Positions 1 through 11,699 of a stretch of DNA of 64,000 nt are shown here, piece after piece. The notes below the pieces were generated by a model. The model did not search any database, was not told the DNA's origin, and worked only from the letters and a program-made list of their open reading frames with translations. Position 1 is the stretch's first letter. Each line of letters begins with the position of its first letter. The DNA comes from Heloderma charlesbogerti (Eukaryota; Chordata; Lepidosauria; Squamata; Helodermatidae): positions 310,001 to 374,000 of the forward strand of contig JANEZZ010001497.1 of the NCBI GenBank assembly GCA_026122225.1, in the 5' to 3' direction. The position numbers and the translations under genes were made by a program.

Positions 1-215
1 AGCTCAGTGGTAGAGCATATGCTTTGCATGAAGAAAGTCCCAGGTTCAACCCTCAGTGTCTCCAGATAGGGCAGGAAAAACATCTGCCTGAAATGTTAGA
101 GGCAGAAACCGCTGTAGTCAGTGTTGACAATAGTGACTTGACTGGGCCAGTGGTCTGACTCAGTATAAGGCAGCTGCCTATGTTAACAACAACGACAATA
201 ATAATTTTGCCAATA
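1..215 (+). repeat. tRNA-derived SINE, 5' end at window edge
   Basis: Starts with a tRNA-like A box (AGCTCAGTGGTAGAGC) and a B box (GGTTCAACCCT at about 51), followed by a SINE body ending in GGTCTGACTCAGTATAAGG and an AAC/AAT-rich tail. The window begins inside its first bases. A diverged copy is at about 60575. Confidence 0.75.
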
Positions 216-291
216 AGAACGAGATTTAAAAAAATGAATGTAGGAGGAACCAAAACTGACACATTCATCCATCTAGACTCAGGGCTCTGAG

Positions 292-676
292 TAGGGATGC
301 TGGAGAAATTTGAGATGGATTAAAATGAGCTCCGATTTCTAAGAATCCGACCTGTGGAATCCGCTGCGGAGCGCCCCTCTCATGCTGCGCAGAGTCTGTG
401 GACTTTCAGATGATTTGTTTTACTTTCCCGAGAAATTTACTCATATAAATCCATAGAAAAATATGAAAGTTTCTGCTGAGGAAATGTTGAATGGAATGGG
501 GGACAATACACTAAATGTTACATACTGAGGTAAATTATATAAATTCCTGCAGAAATACTTACGTAAATAAATAAATAAAAATTCGCATCTGTCTGTGGGC
601 AGATGATGGAACAAAAGGTGCCTGACAATCCAAGAAACACAGACAGAGCAGATTTTACACAGTCTGTACATCCTTT
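292..676. mobile_element. hAT-type MITE with 8-bp target duplication
   Basis: Begins TAGGGATG and ends with a diverged inverted copy (ACATCCTTT). GCTCTGAG occurs at 284-291 and again at 677-684, an exact 8-bp target duplication as made by hAT transposases. The related copy at 2055-2447 lies in the opposite orientation. No transposase is encoded, so it is non-autonomous. Confidence 0.75.
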
Positions 677-788
677 GCTCTGAGTGCCTCGCTCTTGATA
701 CCCCTGTGTATTCAACCCTGTGTATTCAACCTTCAGTTTCATAGCCTTCATGTGTCTATTCCAGCAACAGACAAATCTGGGTCTTAGG

Positions 789-1651
789 TAGGGATGGCGG
801 AGAATTCCGCCACGGATTTCAGTGAGGCCGGATGCACTGGCATACAGCCCCCTGAAATCCGTGGCAGAACGGCCTGCCCCCCCCACCCCCCCGCGGATTC
901 CCCCCGGGACGAGGCTTACCTGGGGCGGATGTTCTGGATGGTGGCAGGTCCGGCGGTGGCGGCGGTGGCGGCGGCTGGTCTTCCGACCAGCTGCCGCAGC
1001 TGCCATTTGCATCCTGGTCTTTGCCGTGATAGGCTATGTAAGTACTTACGTAACCTATCACGGCAAGCCAAGCAAAAAAAATTTGCGTTCCCTTATTTTT
1101 GCTGTTTGTGTTATTTGTGTTCCTTTTTTTTTAGCCATTTTAGCCTACATAAATATTTATGTAAGCTATTATGGCGAAAATAAAGGAACACAAATAGCGC
1201 CCACTATGCTATTTGCGTTCCCCCTTTTTTCCACTGTAATAGCCTATGTAAATATTTACGTAAGCTAAAACGGAGAAAAATAGGGAAAGCAAATGGCGGC
1301 CACCGTAGCCACCACCATTTGTGTACGCTGTTTTTTTTTGCCCAGCCATGATAGGCTATGTAAATACTTACATAGCCTATCACGGCAGCCTGGCTGGACG
1401 CAAATGGCGGCTGCTACGGCGGCCACCATTTGCATCCGCAGCAGCCCGTCCACAGCCGGAACTCCGGCTGCGGACGGGCCTGGCCGGCTGCTCTGTGGAG
1501 CCGCCATGGAGTGGAGCTGGCCGGACAGGATTCTGGGGGGGAGGACCAGATTGCCTCCCCCCATCGAGGATTCCGGAGGGAGGGATGGAGCACCTCCCCC
1601 CCCACCGCGAATCAATTCCGCGAAAAGGTAAGTGACTTTTGTACATCCCTA
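789..1651. mobile_element. hAT-type non-autonomous element carrying four palindromes
   Basis: TAGGGATG at the left end and CATCCCTA at the right end are inverted, and the exact 8-bp duplication GTCTTAGG flanks the element (781-788 and 1652-1659). Inside, four palindromes of about 42 bases recur at 1023-1064, 1134-1175, 1231-1273 and 1345-1386, roughly every 100-114 bases, with a GC-rich right third. The open frames here are not coding in any recognisable way. A partial copy lies at 24963-25310. Confidence 0.8.
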
Positions 1652-1741
1652 GTCTTAGGATCACCATTCTGCCACTGACAGCCATCCAAGATAGTGATGA
1701 GGCTGGCTGGAACTAAACACAGCATGCCATGCCATATCCAA

Positions 1742-2036
1742 ATTGCCTATTTATTTATTTATTTATTTATTTATTTATTGATTTATTGATTTATTGATTG
1801 ATTGATTTATTGTATTTATACCCCGCCTTTCTCCCTCTCGCAAGGAACTCAAGGCGGCTTACATTATCCTCCTCCTCACCGTTGCATCCTCACAACAACA
1901 ACCCTGTGAGGCAGGTTGGGCTGAGAGTCTGTGACTGGCCCAAAGTCACCCAGTGAGCTTCCATGGCCAAGTGGGGACTAGAACCCGGATCTCCCGGCTC
2001 CCAGTCCGTCACTCTCACCACTACACTACACTGGCC
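1742..2036 (-). repeat. tRNA-derived SINE (minus strand) with ATTT tail
   Basis: Reverse complement of the SINE seen at 5339-5591, with an (ATTT)n tail at 1742-1800, the CAAGGAACTCAAGGCGGC body and the GAGCTTCCATGG block. Confidence 0.75.
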
Positions 2037-2054
2037 TAAACAATCTTTTATGAC

Positions 2055-2447
2055 TAGGAATGTATGGACTGTGTAAAATCCGATCTGTCTGTGTTTTGTG
2101 GATTCTCAGTGCCGTTTGTTCCATCATCCGCTCACAGATGGATGCGAACTCCCCTGCCCCCCATGTGTAAAATTACGCAAATAATTATGTAAGTGGTTTG
2201 GGAAGAATTCTCATAATTTAACTTCGTACGTAACGTTTAGCATATTGTCCCCCATTCCATTCAGCTTTTCCTCAGCAGAAACTTGAGCATTTTCCTATGA
2301 ATAAATATGCGTAAATTTCGGGGAAGTTAAAAGAAAAACAATTTGAAGGTCCACGGACTCCACGCTGCCCGAGGGGATCGCTCTGCAGAGGATTCCACAG
2401 GTGGGATCAGAGCTCATTTTAGTTCTCAAATTTCTCCAACATCCCTA
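2055..2447. mobile_element. hAT-type MITE, inverted relative of 292-676
   Basis: Ends are TAGGAATG and CATCCCTA. Flanks TTTATGAC (2047-2054) and GTTATGAT (2448-2455) agree at six of eight positions, as expected for an aged 8-bp duplication. Confidence 0.65.
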
Positions 2448-2696
2448 GTTATGATTATGATGGGTAACCCCTGGCCCGCAGACTTAATCTGGCCCACGGA
2501 GGTTCCCCATCCTGCCCACAGAGCGTCCCCACAGGTCATTCCCATTAGGTTAAGGGAATGACCTAAACAACTGCAATTTCCCAACATTTTAGAGCTTGAG
2601 TGAACATAGAAAGCATTTAACACAACATGTTAAATGAAAAGGATTTTTTGTTAATACAAAGGATACATTTTGCACCACATGAGAATGGGGTGAATC

Positions 2697-2755
2697 ACAG
2701 AAGCATGGAATAGTAGGGTTGGCAGGGACCTATAAGACCATCGAGTCCAAATTGA
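2697..2755 (-). repeat. CR1 LINE 3' end fragment
   Basis: Contains the minus-strand CR1 tail signature (AATAGTAGGGTTGG ... CGAGTCCAA), about 60 bases, next to a BovB fragment. Confidence 0.6.
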
Positions 2756-2775
2756 GTATGATTAATCATACACAC

Positions 2776-3143
2776 TTTGAACTGTGGTGCTGGAGAAGAC
2801 TCTTACGAGTCCCCTGGACTGCAAGGAGGTCAAATCAGTCCATCCTAAAGGAAATCAACCCTGAGTGCTCATTGGAAGGACAGATGCTGAAGCTGAAGCT
2901 CAAATATTTTGGCCACCTAGTGCGAAGAGAAAACTCTCTGGAAAAGACCCTGATGCTGGGAAAGACTGAAGGCAAAAGGAGAAGGGGACAGCAGAGGATG
3001 AGATGGCTAGATAGCATCACCGATGCAATGAATATGGACTTGAGCACACTCCAGGAGAGAGCGGAGGACAGGAAGGCTTGGCGTGCTATGGTCCATGGGG
3101 TCACGAAGAGTCGGACACGACTGAACGACTGAACAACAACAAC
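2776..3143 (+). mobile_element. BovB LINE 3' fragment with 12-bp target duplication
   Basis: Encodes the RTE-BovB reverse transcriptase C-terminal region (RRSNQSILKEINPECSLEG ... RAEDRKAWRAMVHGVTKSR) and ends in an AAC repeat. The 12-bp sequence AATCATACACAC is found at 2764-2775 and again at 3144-3155, so this is a 5'-truncated insertion. Confidence 0.85.
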
Positions 3144-3759
3144 AATCATACACACACACACACACACCATATGGCTGAATACTGCCTTGAAATATATTAT
3201 TCCAAAAAGTAATAAAGAAAGGCCATCTTTCTATGAACCTCTCTGTCTGAGATCTGGAGTGACTTCTTATAAAATAGGTTTGGGGGCAGAGCAATCCTCT
3301 ACTGCAAGTACGCTGGGCCACAGATATACTGCCTCTGTGTTAGATGAAGCAACAACTACCCAATGAGACAAAAGCTTTCTACAGTAAAAAAAAAAAAAGG
3401 GGGGGGGAGAAAAAAGGGGGAGTGTCCCTAACTCTTGGAAGAAATAGAAAAATTGGGCATCTGGGTTTCAGGTGAGGATGTTTCACCACTGGGGTGCAGC
3501 CACTGAAAAGGCCCTCATGCTTGGCCCAGTCAAATAAGCCTCCCCCATAGGTGGAACTCTATGGGGGAGGCCTAACTGACCTTTCTTCCCAGATCTTAGG
3601 CAGTGGGCAGGCTGGTACAGGAGATAGCAGTCTGTAGGAGCCAAGGCATTTTGGGCTTTAATCAGTACCATTATCATGCCATTTGGAACATGTAGTCCTT
3701 TAATTGTCTGTGGTTTCTTGAAAAAAGAAAAGGCCTTCTGTCCCAGGTGGGCATCATCA

Positions 3760-4122
3760 TTATGTGGGCATCATCGGAGTGCGCCATTCCACTGCGGATT
3801 CCGGAGGCCGGATTCCAAAGAATCCAGCCTCATTTGAGTTGGCGGCGGAATTCTCTGCCATCCCTAGTTGTGAGCAATGTTGCATAATATACAAGTTTTG
3901 GTGAGCAATTTTCATGAATATATGCATTTTTTGTGTGTGCGTTTCCATAATATATACATTTTTACATATATTTTTAAATTGGTAAATGCTGTTGCAAAAT
4001 TCAGAAAAGTGCAAATTGTGAACAATACTGAAGTTTTAGTCCACGTATTGGTCCGAAAGTGCAAAATTAGGTACGTTTTCAATAAAATGCAAACCAAATG
4101 AATTTCTCCCCCATCCCTATTC
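3760..4122. repeat. hAT-related MITE fragments
   Basis: A right end (CATCCCTA, about 3861-3868) is followed by an AT-rich segment ending in another CCATCCCTA at about 4113. Left ends were not identified. Confidence 0.4.
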
Positions 4123-4389
4123 AGGAGGACAGAACCAGCGAGGGTGGCAATGTTAGGAACACAGCCAATTTGCATGGTTCTGGTACTCCTTCAGGCCTTC
4201 TATGTACACATGGAGCAAATGTGCAAAGGGGGATGTTGTCATGTGTGAATGTGGTATCATCTCTAATATGAAAAAGGTTGCTCATGGAGATGTTTGTGTA
4301 TGAAATGGGTGAGCTGTGCAACCTCCCATTGAATATTTGATGCTGATCCGATGTCAAGTCTTTCATCTTGACTACATCATGTAGGTATT

Positions 4390-4825
4390 CCCCGTAGTAA
4401 CCTATGGCTGCGAGAGCTGGACCATAAGGAAGGCTGAGCGAAGGAAGATAGATGCATTTGAACTGTGGTGCTGGAGGAAAATTCTGAGAGTGCCTTGGAC
4501 TGCAAGAAGATCAAACCAGTCCATACTCCAGGAAATCAAGCCAGACTGCTCACTTGAGGGAAGGATATTAAAGGCAAAACTGAAGTACTTTGGCCACATA
4601 ATGAGAAGACAGGATACCCTGGAGAAGATGCTGCTGCAAGGGAAAGTGGAAGGCAAAAGGAAGAGGGGCCGACCAAGGGCAAGGTGGATGGATGATATTC
4701 TGGAGGTGACGGACTCGAGCTTGGGGAGCTGGGGGTGGCGATGGCCGACAGGAAGCTCTGGCGTGGGCTGGTCCATGAAGTCACGAAGAGTCAGAAGCGA
4801 CTGAACGAATAAACAACAAAAAACA
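4390..4825 (+). repeat. RTE/BovB-like LINE 3' fragment, second subfamily
   Basis: Encodes a BovB-like C-terminal segment (RRSNQSILQEIKPDCSLEG ... MRRQDTLEKMLLQGKVEG), ending in GTCACGAAGAGTCAGAAG and an A/C-rich tail. The wording differs consistently from the 2776 copy, and the same subfamily recurs at 28.04-28.99 kb. Confidence 0.75.
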
Positions 4826-4869
4826 TTATGTAGGCTTGACATACATCACAATGATACACAGTCTGTGAA

Positions 4870-5250
4870 CTGCATTTATAGACAGGAAAATGTGAATCAG
4901 AAAAACTCAAGCTCATCAAGTTTCTCCAAATTCCACCTTGAAGTTTGTCTGTATCAGACTGCAAACTTTATTTTTTTCTTTTCACACAGGAATTCATCTG
5001 TATTTTTGTGCACACGTCTCCCAAATATACATACTCATTGTGTTCATTTGTCAAATGTACGCATTTTCTCCTATTGACTAAAACACATTTGTGTGCATTT
5101 CTCAAAAGTACACATTTTTTTCATGCACAGTTTTCAAATATATGCATTTTTCAAACATCCTTTTTTGTTCCATGAATCACAGCGCAAGCTCAGAAATGTA
5201 TGGATTTTGATCACAAATTGTGTTTGGACATTCAGTTCTGGGAGGTGTGA
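4870..5250. repeat. AT-rich hAT-type MITE fragment
   Basis: Shares its body with 27.5-28.0 kb and 62022-62444 (TTTCTCCAAATTCCACCTTGA and the following T-rich region). The CATCCCTA end is not preserved. Confidence 0.4.
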
Positions 5251-5338
5251 CAGTATTTATATAAAATAAATGTATTACATGCTTGTAGTTCTCCAGTTAT
5301 CACTTCTCTGCATGACCTGATGTAGTCCCTTTCATGGA

Positions 5339-5591
5339 GAGCCAGTGTGGTGTAATGGTGAAAGTGTTGGACTGGGAGCTGGGAGATCTGGGTTCTAGTC
5401 CCCACTCAGCCATGGAAGCTCACTGGGTGGCTTTGGGCCCATCACAGACTCTCAGCCCAACCTACCTCTCAGGGTTGCTGTTATGAGGATAAAATGGAGA
5501 GGAGGAGGATAATGTAAGCCACCTTGGGTTCCTTGCAAGAGGAAAAAAGGTGGGATATAAATGCAATAAATAAAAGAATAAATAAATAAGA
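5339..5591 (+). repeat. tRNA-derived SINE
   Basis: GAGAGCCAGTGTGGTGTAAT start, a B-box-like GGTTCTAGTCC, and an AATAAA-rich tail. Same family as 1742-2036 (-) and 41400-41643 (-). Confidence 0.75.
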
Positions 5592-5993
5592 CATTTCCAG
5601 TCATGCTCTGAGAGTGTTCCCCATTTCCCCAATCGCCTCCGGCAATTGGGGAAATGAATCACATGCTGTCCAGCTCTACTGCAATGGGAAGGATAGTAGG
5701 AAAGTGCTATTTCAGGAACTGAACTTTGCCTTCAGATCTTTGGATCCAAGCCATTGATATATTTTTACATTGGTATAGGTAATTTGTTCTGTGTAATTTG
5801 GTTTTCAGATCTAAGCACCTTGTTTGATTTTTAGAGAGAGGAAGGGAAGGAACATGTTGCATGGACAACTAGAGGGGGTGTTATCAGCAGTATCAGTACC
5901 ACTTTGGAACACGAAGTCCTTCAATTGCCAGTGGGTTCCCTGCAAAGGTCCCTCTGTTCCCTGTGGGACTCATTCTCCCACTCCCCAATGGCC

Positions 5994-6000
5994 TATAAAT
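5994..6000 (+). promoter_or_regulatory. TATA box of gene A
   Basis: TATAAAT lies 74-80 bases upstream of the gene A start codon. This would place transcription initiation near 6025 and give a 5' untranslated region of about 50 bases with no intervening ATG except the in-frame-independent one at 5999, which lies before the expected start site. Position and sequence fit a core promoter; use in vivo is inferred. Confidence 0.55.
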
Positions 6001-6073
6001 GAAGGGTTCCTTTAGTTCTGTTCATACCATATCTTTGAGTGAGAAAAAAGTATCTCTTGGCTTCCAGCATTCA

Positions 6074-8470
6074 ATGATGAAGACCATCTCACCTCTTCTG
6101 CTCTTTTTAATACTACTGAGTTTTCCAGGTGAGGTATTGAGGAACACCCAGTCTCAGCACTGCACTTGGAAGCAACAGCACCAGCAGGCCTGTTTAATAG
6201 GCCAATTTGAGCATCTTACCAAAACTTACCTTTGCATTTTTGGAAGTATTTCCCAGTTGTGTTATGTCATATGCCCACAATTGTCACATCCACAAGATGC
6301 AATGATGGCCGCCACTTTGGATGGCTTTAAAAGGGGATTGGACAAATTCATCGTGCATAAGGCTATGAATGGCTACTAGTCCTGATGGCTATATGCTACC
6401 ACTGGTTGCTGGGGAACATGGGTGGGAGGGTGCTGTTGCAGTCACAGCCAGCTTGTGGATTTTCCATTGACGTCTGGTTGGCCACTGTGTTAACAGAATG
6501 CTGGACTAGATGGACCCTTGGCCTGACCCTGCAGGGCTCTTCTTATGTTCTTATGTTCTTATGTTCTTAGTGGAAATGTTGTTAGCAATGAGGTATGAGA
6601 GCCTTTACATGGTGTAATTCTAGTATCCTAATGGCAGCTAACTAAAGGATAATCCTTACATGGATCAAGATTAAAAAAGTGGATAGGGAGATATTTTTCT
6701 CCCACTCCCAAAATACTAGAACTCGGGGTCATCCTATGAAGCTGACTGGTGGGAGATTCAGGACAGAGAAAAGGAAGGACCTCTTCACACAGCGCATAGT
6801 TGAACTATGGAAGTTGCTACCATAGGATGTGGTGATGGCCACCAATTTGGATGGCTTTAAAAGGTGGTTGGACAAATTCCCGGAGGAAAAGGCTATCAAT
6901 GGCTACTAGTCCTGATGGCTCTGTGCTACCTCCAGTACCAGAGGCAGGGAGCCTATGTACACCAGTTACTGGAGAACATGGGTGGGAGGATGCTGTTGTG
7001 CTCTTGCCCTGCTAGTGAGTTTCTGGTTGACAGCTGGTTGGTTGGCCACTGTGTGATCAGAATGCTGAACAAGATGGGCCCTTGGTCTGATCCAGCAGGG
7101 CTCTTCTTCTGTTCTTATGCTTTAGCTCAGGGCTGGGAACCTCTTTCAGCCTGACAGGCAAATTCAATTTTGGAGAAGCTCTCGGAGGCCATATTCCAAG
7201 GGTGGATGGGTCTGGAGGCAAACAGTGTGGGCCAAAATACACCCCCCAACCCTAACATGCTGTAGCTCAAAGCTATTACTACAACTAACTAAGCTTTAGG
7301 AGAAAAATATCAACCTTTTAGAATAGGTAAAAAGCTGTGCAAAATTCAGGAAACTATCAACAGATTGGTGGTTGGGTGAAGGGGACAAGAGCCATCTGAA
7401 GAACCCCAGAGGTCCAAATTGGGACCCCAGAAGGCTGGATTTGGCCTCCATGCTTGAGATTCCCCATCCATGCTTCAGTTATTGGGGATATAATAGATTG
7501 CTTTCACAGAACAGGAAATGCTTTGAGTGGTTGATGGTCAGCTCTTATTTGAAATGCTGTATTTCTCCCCCGCCCCACTTTCAATCATATTTTTCCAGAA
7601 TTCACCTACACCCAGATTCCAACCTGCTTTGGAAAATGCAAGCCGAACTGCGAGCCTGGTGAGATAATCGGTTCAACAACATCCTGCAATCCTCCTGAAT
7701 ATCCCTACTGTTGTGACAAAGACAGGTAAAACTCCATAGAGAGTTACTTTTTATGGGCAGATCAACTATGATTTAGTGGGTGGGAAGGTGCACATGATGT
7801 AGGGGAAATATAGACAATGGGAAGCAGAAATCTTTGTGGATCCTCCCTCCAAGGTTTTACCATCTTTGAGTTGCTTGATTCAAAGGATCCTAGAGGAAAT
7901 TACTTTTATGCTCTGTCATCTGGCCTTTTCAGTTTCAAATGATCCTGAGTATTAAAAAGGGGATCAAGATGCTTCCTTGCTGAATACAGAGAAGTTTAAA
8001 ATTGTTGTTGTTCAGTCGTTAAGTCATGTCCGACTCTTCATGACCCCATGGCCATAGCACGCCAGGCCTTCCTGTCCTCCGCTCTCTCCCGGAGTGTGCT
8101 CAAGTTCATATTAATTGCATCAGTGATGCTATCTAGCCATCTCATCCTCTGCCGTCCCCTTCTCCTTTTGCCTTCAATCTTTCCCAGCATCAGGGACTTT
8201 TCCAGTGAGTTTTCTCTTCGCATTAGGTGGCCAAAATATTTGAGCTTCAGCTTCAGTATCTGTCCTTCCAATGAGCAGTCAGGGTTGATTTCCTTTAGGA
8301 TTGACTGATTTGACCTCCCTGAATATGTATTTAAAATACAGTCTCTACCATTCTCATGACTTCTGTGGTTCTTATCCTGTTCTCCTCCATTTGGCAGGGA
8401 TAGCCCAAAGAAACACAGATTCAGTGATGACATCCCAGAGAATCCATACCTCCGACCAGACCTCCTCTAA
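6074..8470 (+). CDS. Gene A: three-exon ovodefensin/beta-defensin-like secreted peptide
   Basis: Predicted secreted cysteine-rich peptide of 84 residues. Exons are 6074-6128, 7599-7725 and 8398-8470 (stop TAA). Exon 1 encodes a signal peptide (MMKTISPLLLFLILLSFP) and ends in phase 1 at a GTGAGG donor. Exon 2 follows a pyrimidine-rich acceptor (TTTTTCCAG) and carries all six cysteines in the spacing C-x3-C-x3-C-x11-C-x7-CC. It ends in phase 2 inside an Arg codon at GTAAAA. Exon 3 adds a 23-residue hydrophilic tail starting DSPKKHRF. The x3-x3-x11 spacing is closer to reptilian ovodefensins (egg-white defensins) than to classical beta-defensins, where C1-C2 is usually about six residues. That is family knowledge; an egg-white or oviduct role is inference. 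The second ATG (6077) could also be the start. Intron 1 holds two CR1 tails and intron 2 a BovB fragment. Confidence 0.85.
6285..6575 (+). repeat. CR1 LINE 3' end in intron 1 of gene A
   Basis: Matches the 57.65-57.95 kb copy and ends in the repeated CR1 tail CTTCTTATGTTCTTATG. Confidence 0.7.
6700..7125 (+). repeat. CR1 LINE 3' end in intron 1 of gene A
   Basis: Encodes the CR1 C-terminal block with FTQRIVELWKLLP, then the same non-coding tail as 6285-6575. Confidence 0.7.
7990..8315 (-). repeat. BovB LINE 3' fragment in intron 2 of gene A
   Basis: Minus-strand copy of the BovB C-terminal region, with TTGTTGTTCAGTCGTTAAG as the reverse-complemented tail. Confidence 0.8.
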
Positions 8471-8624
8471 AAGATGGGGCTCCTTTTTCCAGACAATCAA
8501 ATGCACCAATCATTTTGTTTAGTCTTTTAGCAGAACCCTTCCCACTGCTCCTGTTCAGGCAAAAGAGACCTCTAGTTTCTGGTAACCAGAGTTTGACTTT
8601 ATGCTCTTAATAATATATATAAAA

Positions 8625-8630
8625 AATAAA
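8625..8630 (+). terminator. Poly(A) signal of gene A
   Basis: AATAAA lies 155 bases after the gene A stop codon, giving a short 3' untranslated region typical of small defensin genes. It is followed by a T-rich stretch at about 8658. Confidence 0.6.
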
Positions 8631-8639
8631 GCTGTTATG

Positions 8640-9500
8640 CACCGGAACTACTGGGTATTTTTTTTTTCTAAACGCAAAAGTGAATGCATAGGTGGTTTAT
8701 TTCTTTTATTTTTCTATGGGAGGAGATGAAAACTATTCCCTTCGCATTTCAAATGATCTTGGTGATGGATTTTAGAACTGGAGGTCGGCCTGGAAACCCC
8801 CCACAACCCATTTTGAATCCTTGGATCCATTATGAGCCAAGCCCAACCCCCATTTGAAGTTTGGGTCCAGCTTGCAATGAACTTACTGCCAATCCACCTT
8901 TCCTGCCAATCCCCCAAACCTTCCAAGAAAAGTTGTCCTTGCTACGTGAGGGAACTGGCAGTGGAGACAGCTGCCCGGAGAGAGTAGAGACCGAGCGGCA
9001 AACAACTATTGATCTTTCCAAACTTTCTGAGAGAACTCTAAAAATGTTCTCAAGCTTTCTCCAAGACTCCTCTGGAAAGACCAAACTAAGGGTCAAACTA
9101 ATTATTTTGTTGACTACATAGCATGTAGCTGAGCCATATCTTTCTTTTTTATGATAAGGAGGTGCGTGCTGCCCTGATATGGATCAAGACCACTGCCCAC
9201 TGTCAGGGGAGGATTACGCCTTCTCCCAAAACCATTCTCATTCTTCTCAACCCCCCCCCCCCGTTTTAAAAAATAACTTCTTGTGACTAGCCATGTTTCC
9301 ACAGCAGCCAGGGGCTGGACTGGTGCCGATGAGAAGCAGGCCACTCCACCAGTCCTGAGAAAAGACGTATCTCCCCTTTCCCCTCCCCATTCCTTTTTCC
9401 TTGTCTGTTGTGTCTTTTAAGGTTGTTAGCCTGTGGGCAGGGATTCTCTGTCAGCTGCTTCAGAATCCCTTTTGACTGAAGAGTGAGACAAAAATACACA
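8640..9500. other. Spacer downstream of gene A, no gene seen
   Basis: I see no exon, TE core or structured repeat here beyond a C run at about 9249. Open frames are short and lack recognisable domains. Confidence 0.4.
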
Positions 9501-9502
9501 GA

Positions 9503-9937
9503 GGGAGCAATCCCATGGCTGCTAGATAGTGTCTAGATGGCCACAGGATGTTTTGGTTTCTGGGCTCTGAGGTTGGTTCCCAGAAACCACACTCTCCACT
9601 CCCAACTTCCTTTCCCCCCTGCCTCATAGGAAGCACGGTTCTTCCCTGTCTCCACACTCGTAACTGCGGTATGGAGCAGGTGAAAAGGGGGCATTCCTGG
9701 GGGTGGAGAGGAGTGGAGACACAGAAGAATTATTATGATGCTTCCTATGCACCCTCTGGCCTCCCCCCCTACTCTGAGGTGCCCCGGTTAGACAGCCAAA
9801 ATTGGCTACGTAGCCACAAATGCAGGGCACCTGGAGTACGAAGGAGAAGATCCCATCCATGCTTCACCTGCCCTGCATTGGATAGTTGCTGCCTCTGATA
9901 CTCCGAGGCGGCAGACTATCCCCATAGGATTGCACCC
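9503..9937. mobile_element. MITE with GGGWGCAATCC inverted ends
   Basis: Left end GGGAGCAATCCCATGG and right end ATAGGATTGCACCC are inverted. The same family is at 38411-38860 and, in part, near 57.3-57.63 kb. No clear target duplication is visible at this copy. Confidence 0.55.
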
Positions 9938-10310
9938 TAAATAATAAACAAAGTCCCTATTGATGCCCATGGAGGCATTTCTCTCTCTTTTTAAAACCTG
10001 TGTATGGGGAATTTGAGAAGCAAATGGCTTGTGTGGGAAAGTGTAATCCTTTTCTCATGGTGTGCAGTGGTCCTGATATGTGTCAGGGCCATACAGACCT
10101 ATTCTACAGTAAAAAGAAAGATAAGGCTCAACTTCACCCTACTTAATGTAAAATATAGCTTGGCCCTAACATGTGCCAGGAGGAGTTTGCTCATCCAATG
10201 AGTAATCAGGACCAGGCTTGGTATCTTTTACCCTCTTCCCAAGCTTTGCTTCTATCAGGGTGGGTTTCTTCTCCCCTGGGAGCCTTTACCAAGAGAGACA
10301 CACTTCATCC

Positions 10311-10860
10311 TAGGGATGTATGAGAATTTCATTTCAGTTTGTTTTTGACCAGCATTTATCCAGTTCTCACCTTCCAGACCACAAAAGGACACACCGGGAT
10401 CTATCTTATGTTCAAACAATTACAGCTAGTAAAATACCTGGCTGAAGGAACTTCTTATAACGCTATCAACATTAGTAGTGTTTACAAGCATGCAAGTGGA
10501 TATAGGAATCAAAATGTACATGTCAAATATGGCTAGGTACTTTGAAAACATGACTCCTCTATGCTTCTGACTGCACTTTGCCAGAGGACCACTCTCATGA
10601 GTTGGACACAGAAACCAAACCAGCACAGTTGCAATGCTACTGCCAAACCGTTTGCCACTGCCAAACATCTGGGCAAGTCTAGGCACTGAAGGGCTGCACA
10701 GATGGGCTTGCTTAGACTGATAGGCAACCAAGACTTCCTTTAAGCACCAGCAAAAGTGTTCAGCTCTGCTAGCTGCATTGCTTACTGGGAGCTCCCATGC
10801 ATGCAAGATGAAGCTAGGGAAGCAAGGTCTCACCTTGAATTAAAGATGTATGAGAATTAT
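10311..10860. repeat. hAT-type MITE pieces
   Basis: A TAGGGATGTATGAG end at 10311 begins the repeat body also found at 22.1 kb and 59.1 kb. A second, diverged GATGTATGAGAA end lies at 10844. The far ends are not resolved. Confidence 0.4.
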
Positions 10861-11189
10861 TATTTTTGTTTGCAAAACCTGCAAGCGTGCCCTGGTTGAA
10901 GCCCCAAACGTGATTGTGAGCACATGTCCATCGAAACTGTTTGCAAATGGCCCGACACACGGTCGTGTTTGATCTGCGCAAATTTCCCAGCTCAATTGTA
11001 CACAAATTTCCTAATTTGCACAGATTTCCCTGTAGGCTGAATTGGCCCAGCTTTAGACTATGGAGGCCTAAATAAATAAGTAAACAAGGGCACAATGCTA
11101 TGCATGTTTAGAGAGAGAGAGAGAAAAAGTCCTACAATTCCTAGCATGCCCCAGGAACCATGGCTGCCTCAAGGGATGTTGGGAATTGT

Positions 11190-11345
11190 AGGACTTCTTT
11201 TCTGTCTAAACATGCAAGATGACTGCAGGATTTCAATGGATAGTTTGGCATTCCATATGTGTAAAAAACGAAATGTTCTGCCCAGGCCGGTAAAAAACAA
11301 GGGGTTTGCTCCAGTAAAAACTCAATTGCTCAATATTGTGCACAC
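11190..11345 (+). repeat. Segment duplicated at 23.6-23.8 kb
   Basis: GATGACTGCAGGATTTC and the following 120 bases recur near 23680-23800 in the same orientation. A further match links about 12500-12560 with 23825-23885. Confidence 0.55.
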
Positions 11346-11699
11346 TCTGTCTCCTCAAAATGTAAGATACTGGAAATTTATGAGGGGTTTTAAGAGACCA
11401 CATGTTGGGCTTGAGCAAAGTTCAGGGGTGGGAAAGTCATATATTATAATCCATATTTTCCCAGCATGCCCTGTCTTTGCCTGGCACAACTCTGCAGTTC
11501 TCCTCTCCCAGGTCATTCTCCAAGGTTCCCTAGACTTCTCCCACTACCATCTCATGACCTGCTCTTCTCCAGGACTTTGGATATTGCTCTGCTCCCTCTC
11601 CTGCTGCCAGCAATGTTCCACCTTTAAAGGCAGTCTAGATTATTTTAGCTAGTTAGAGACAGATCCCAGCGACAACTAAGAGTTGGCTGCTGAATTCTT

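Noticed and set aside
794..1268. Open frames of 129 and 148 residues inside 789-1651
   Set aside because: They lie in a non-autonomous hAT element, and the repeated residues reflect the palindrome array.
5999..6379. 126-residue open frame covering gene A exon 1
   Set aside because: It reads through the exon 1 donor into a CR1 fragment. The three-exon model with matching phases explains the region better.
11095..11652. 185-residue open frame
   Set aside because: It spans duplicated repeat sequence (also at 23.6-23.8 kb) whose other copy does not preserve the frame.
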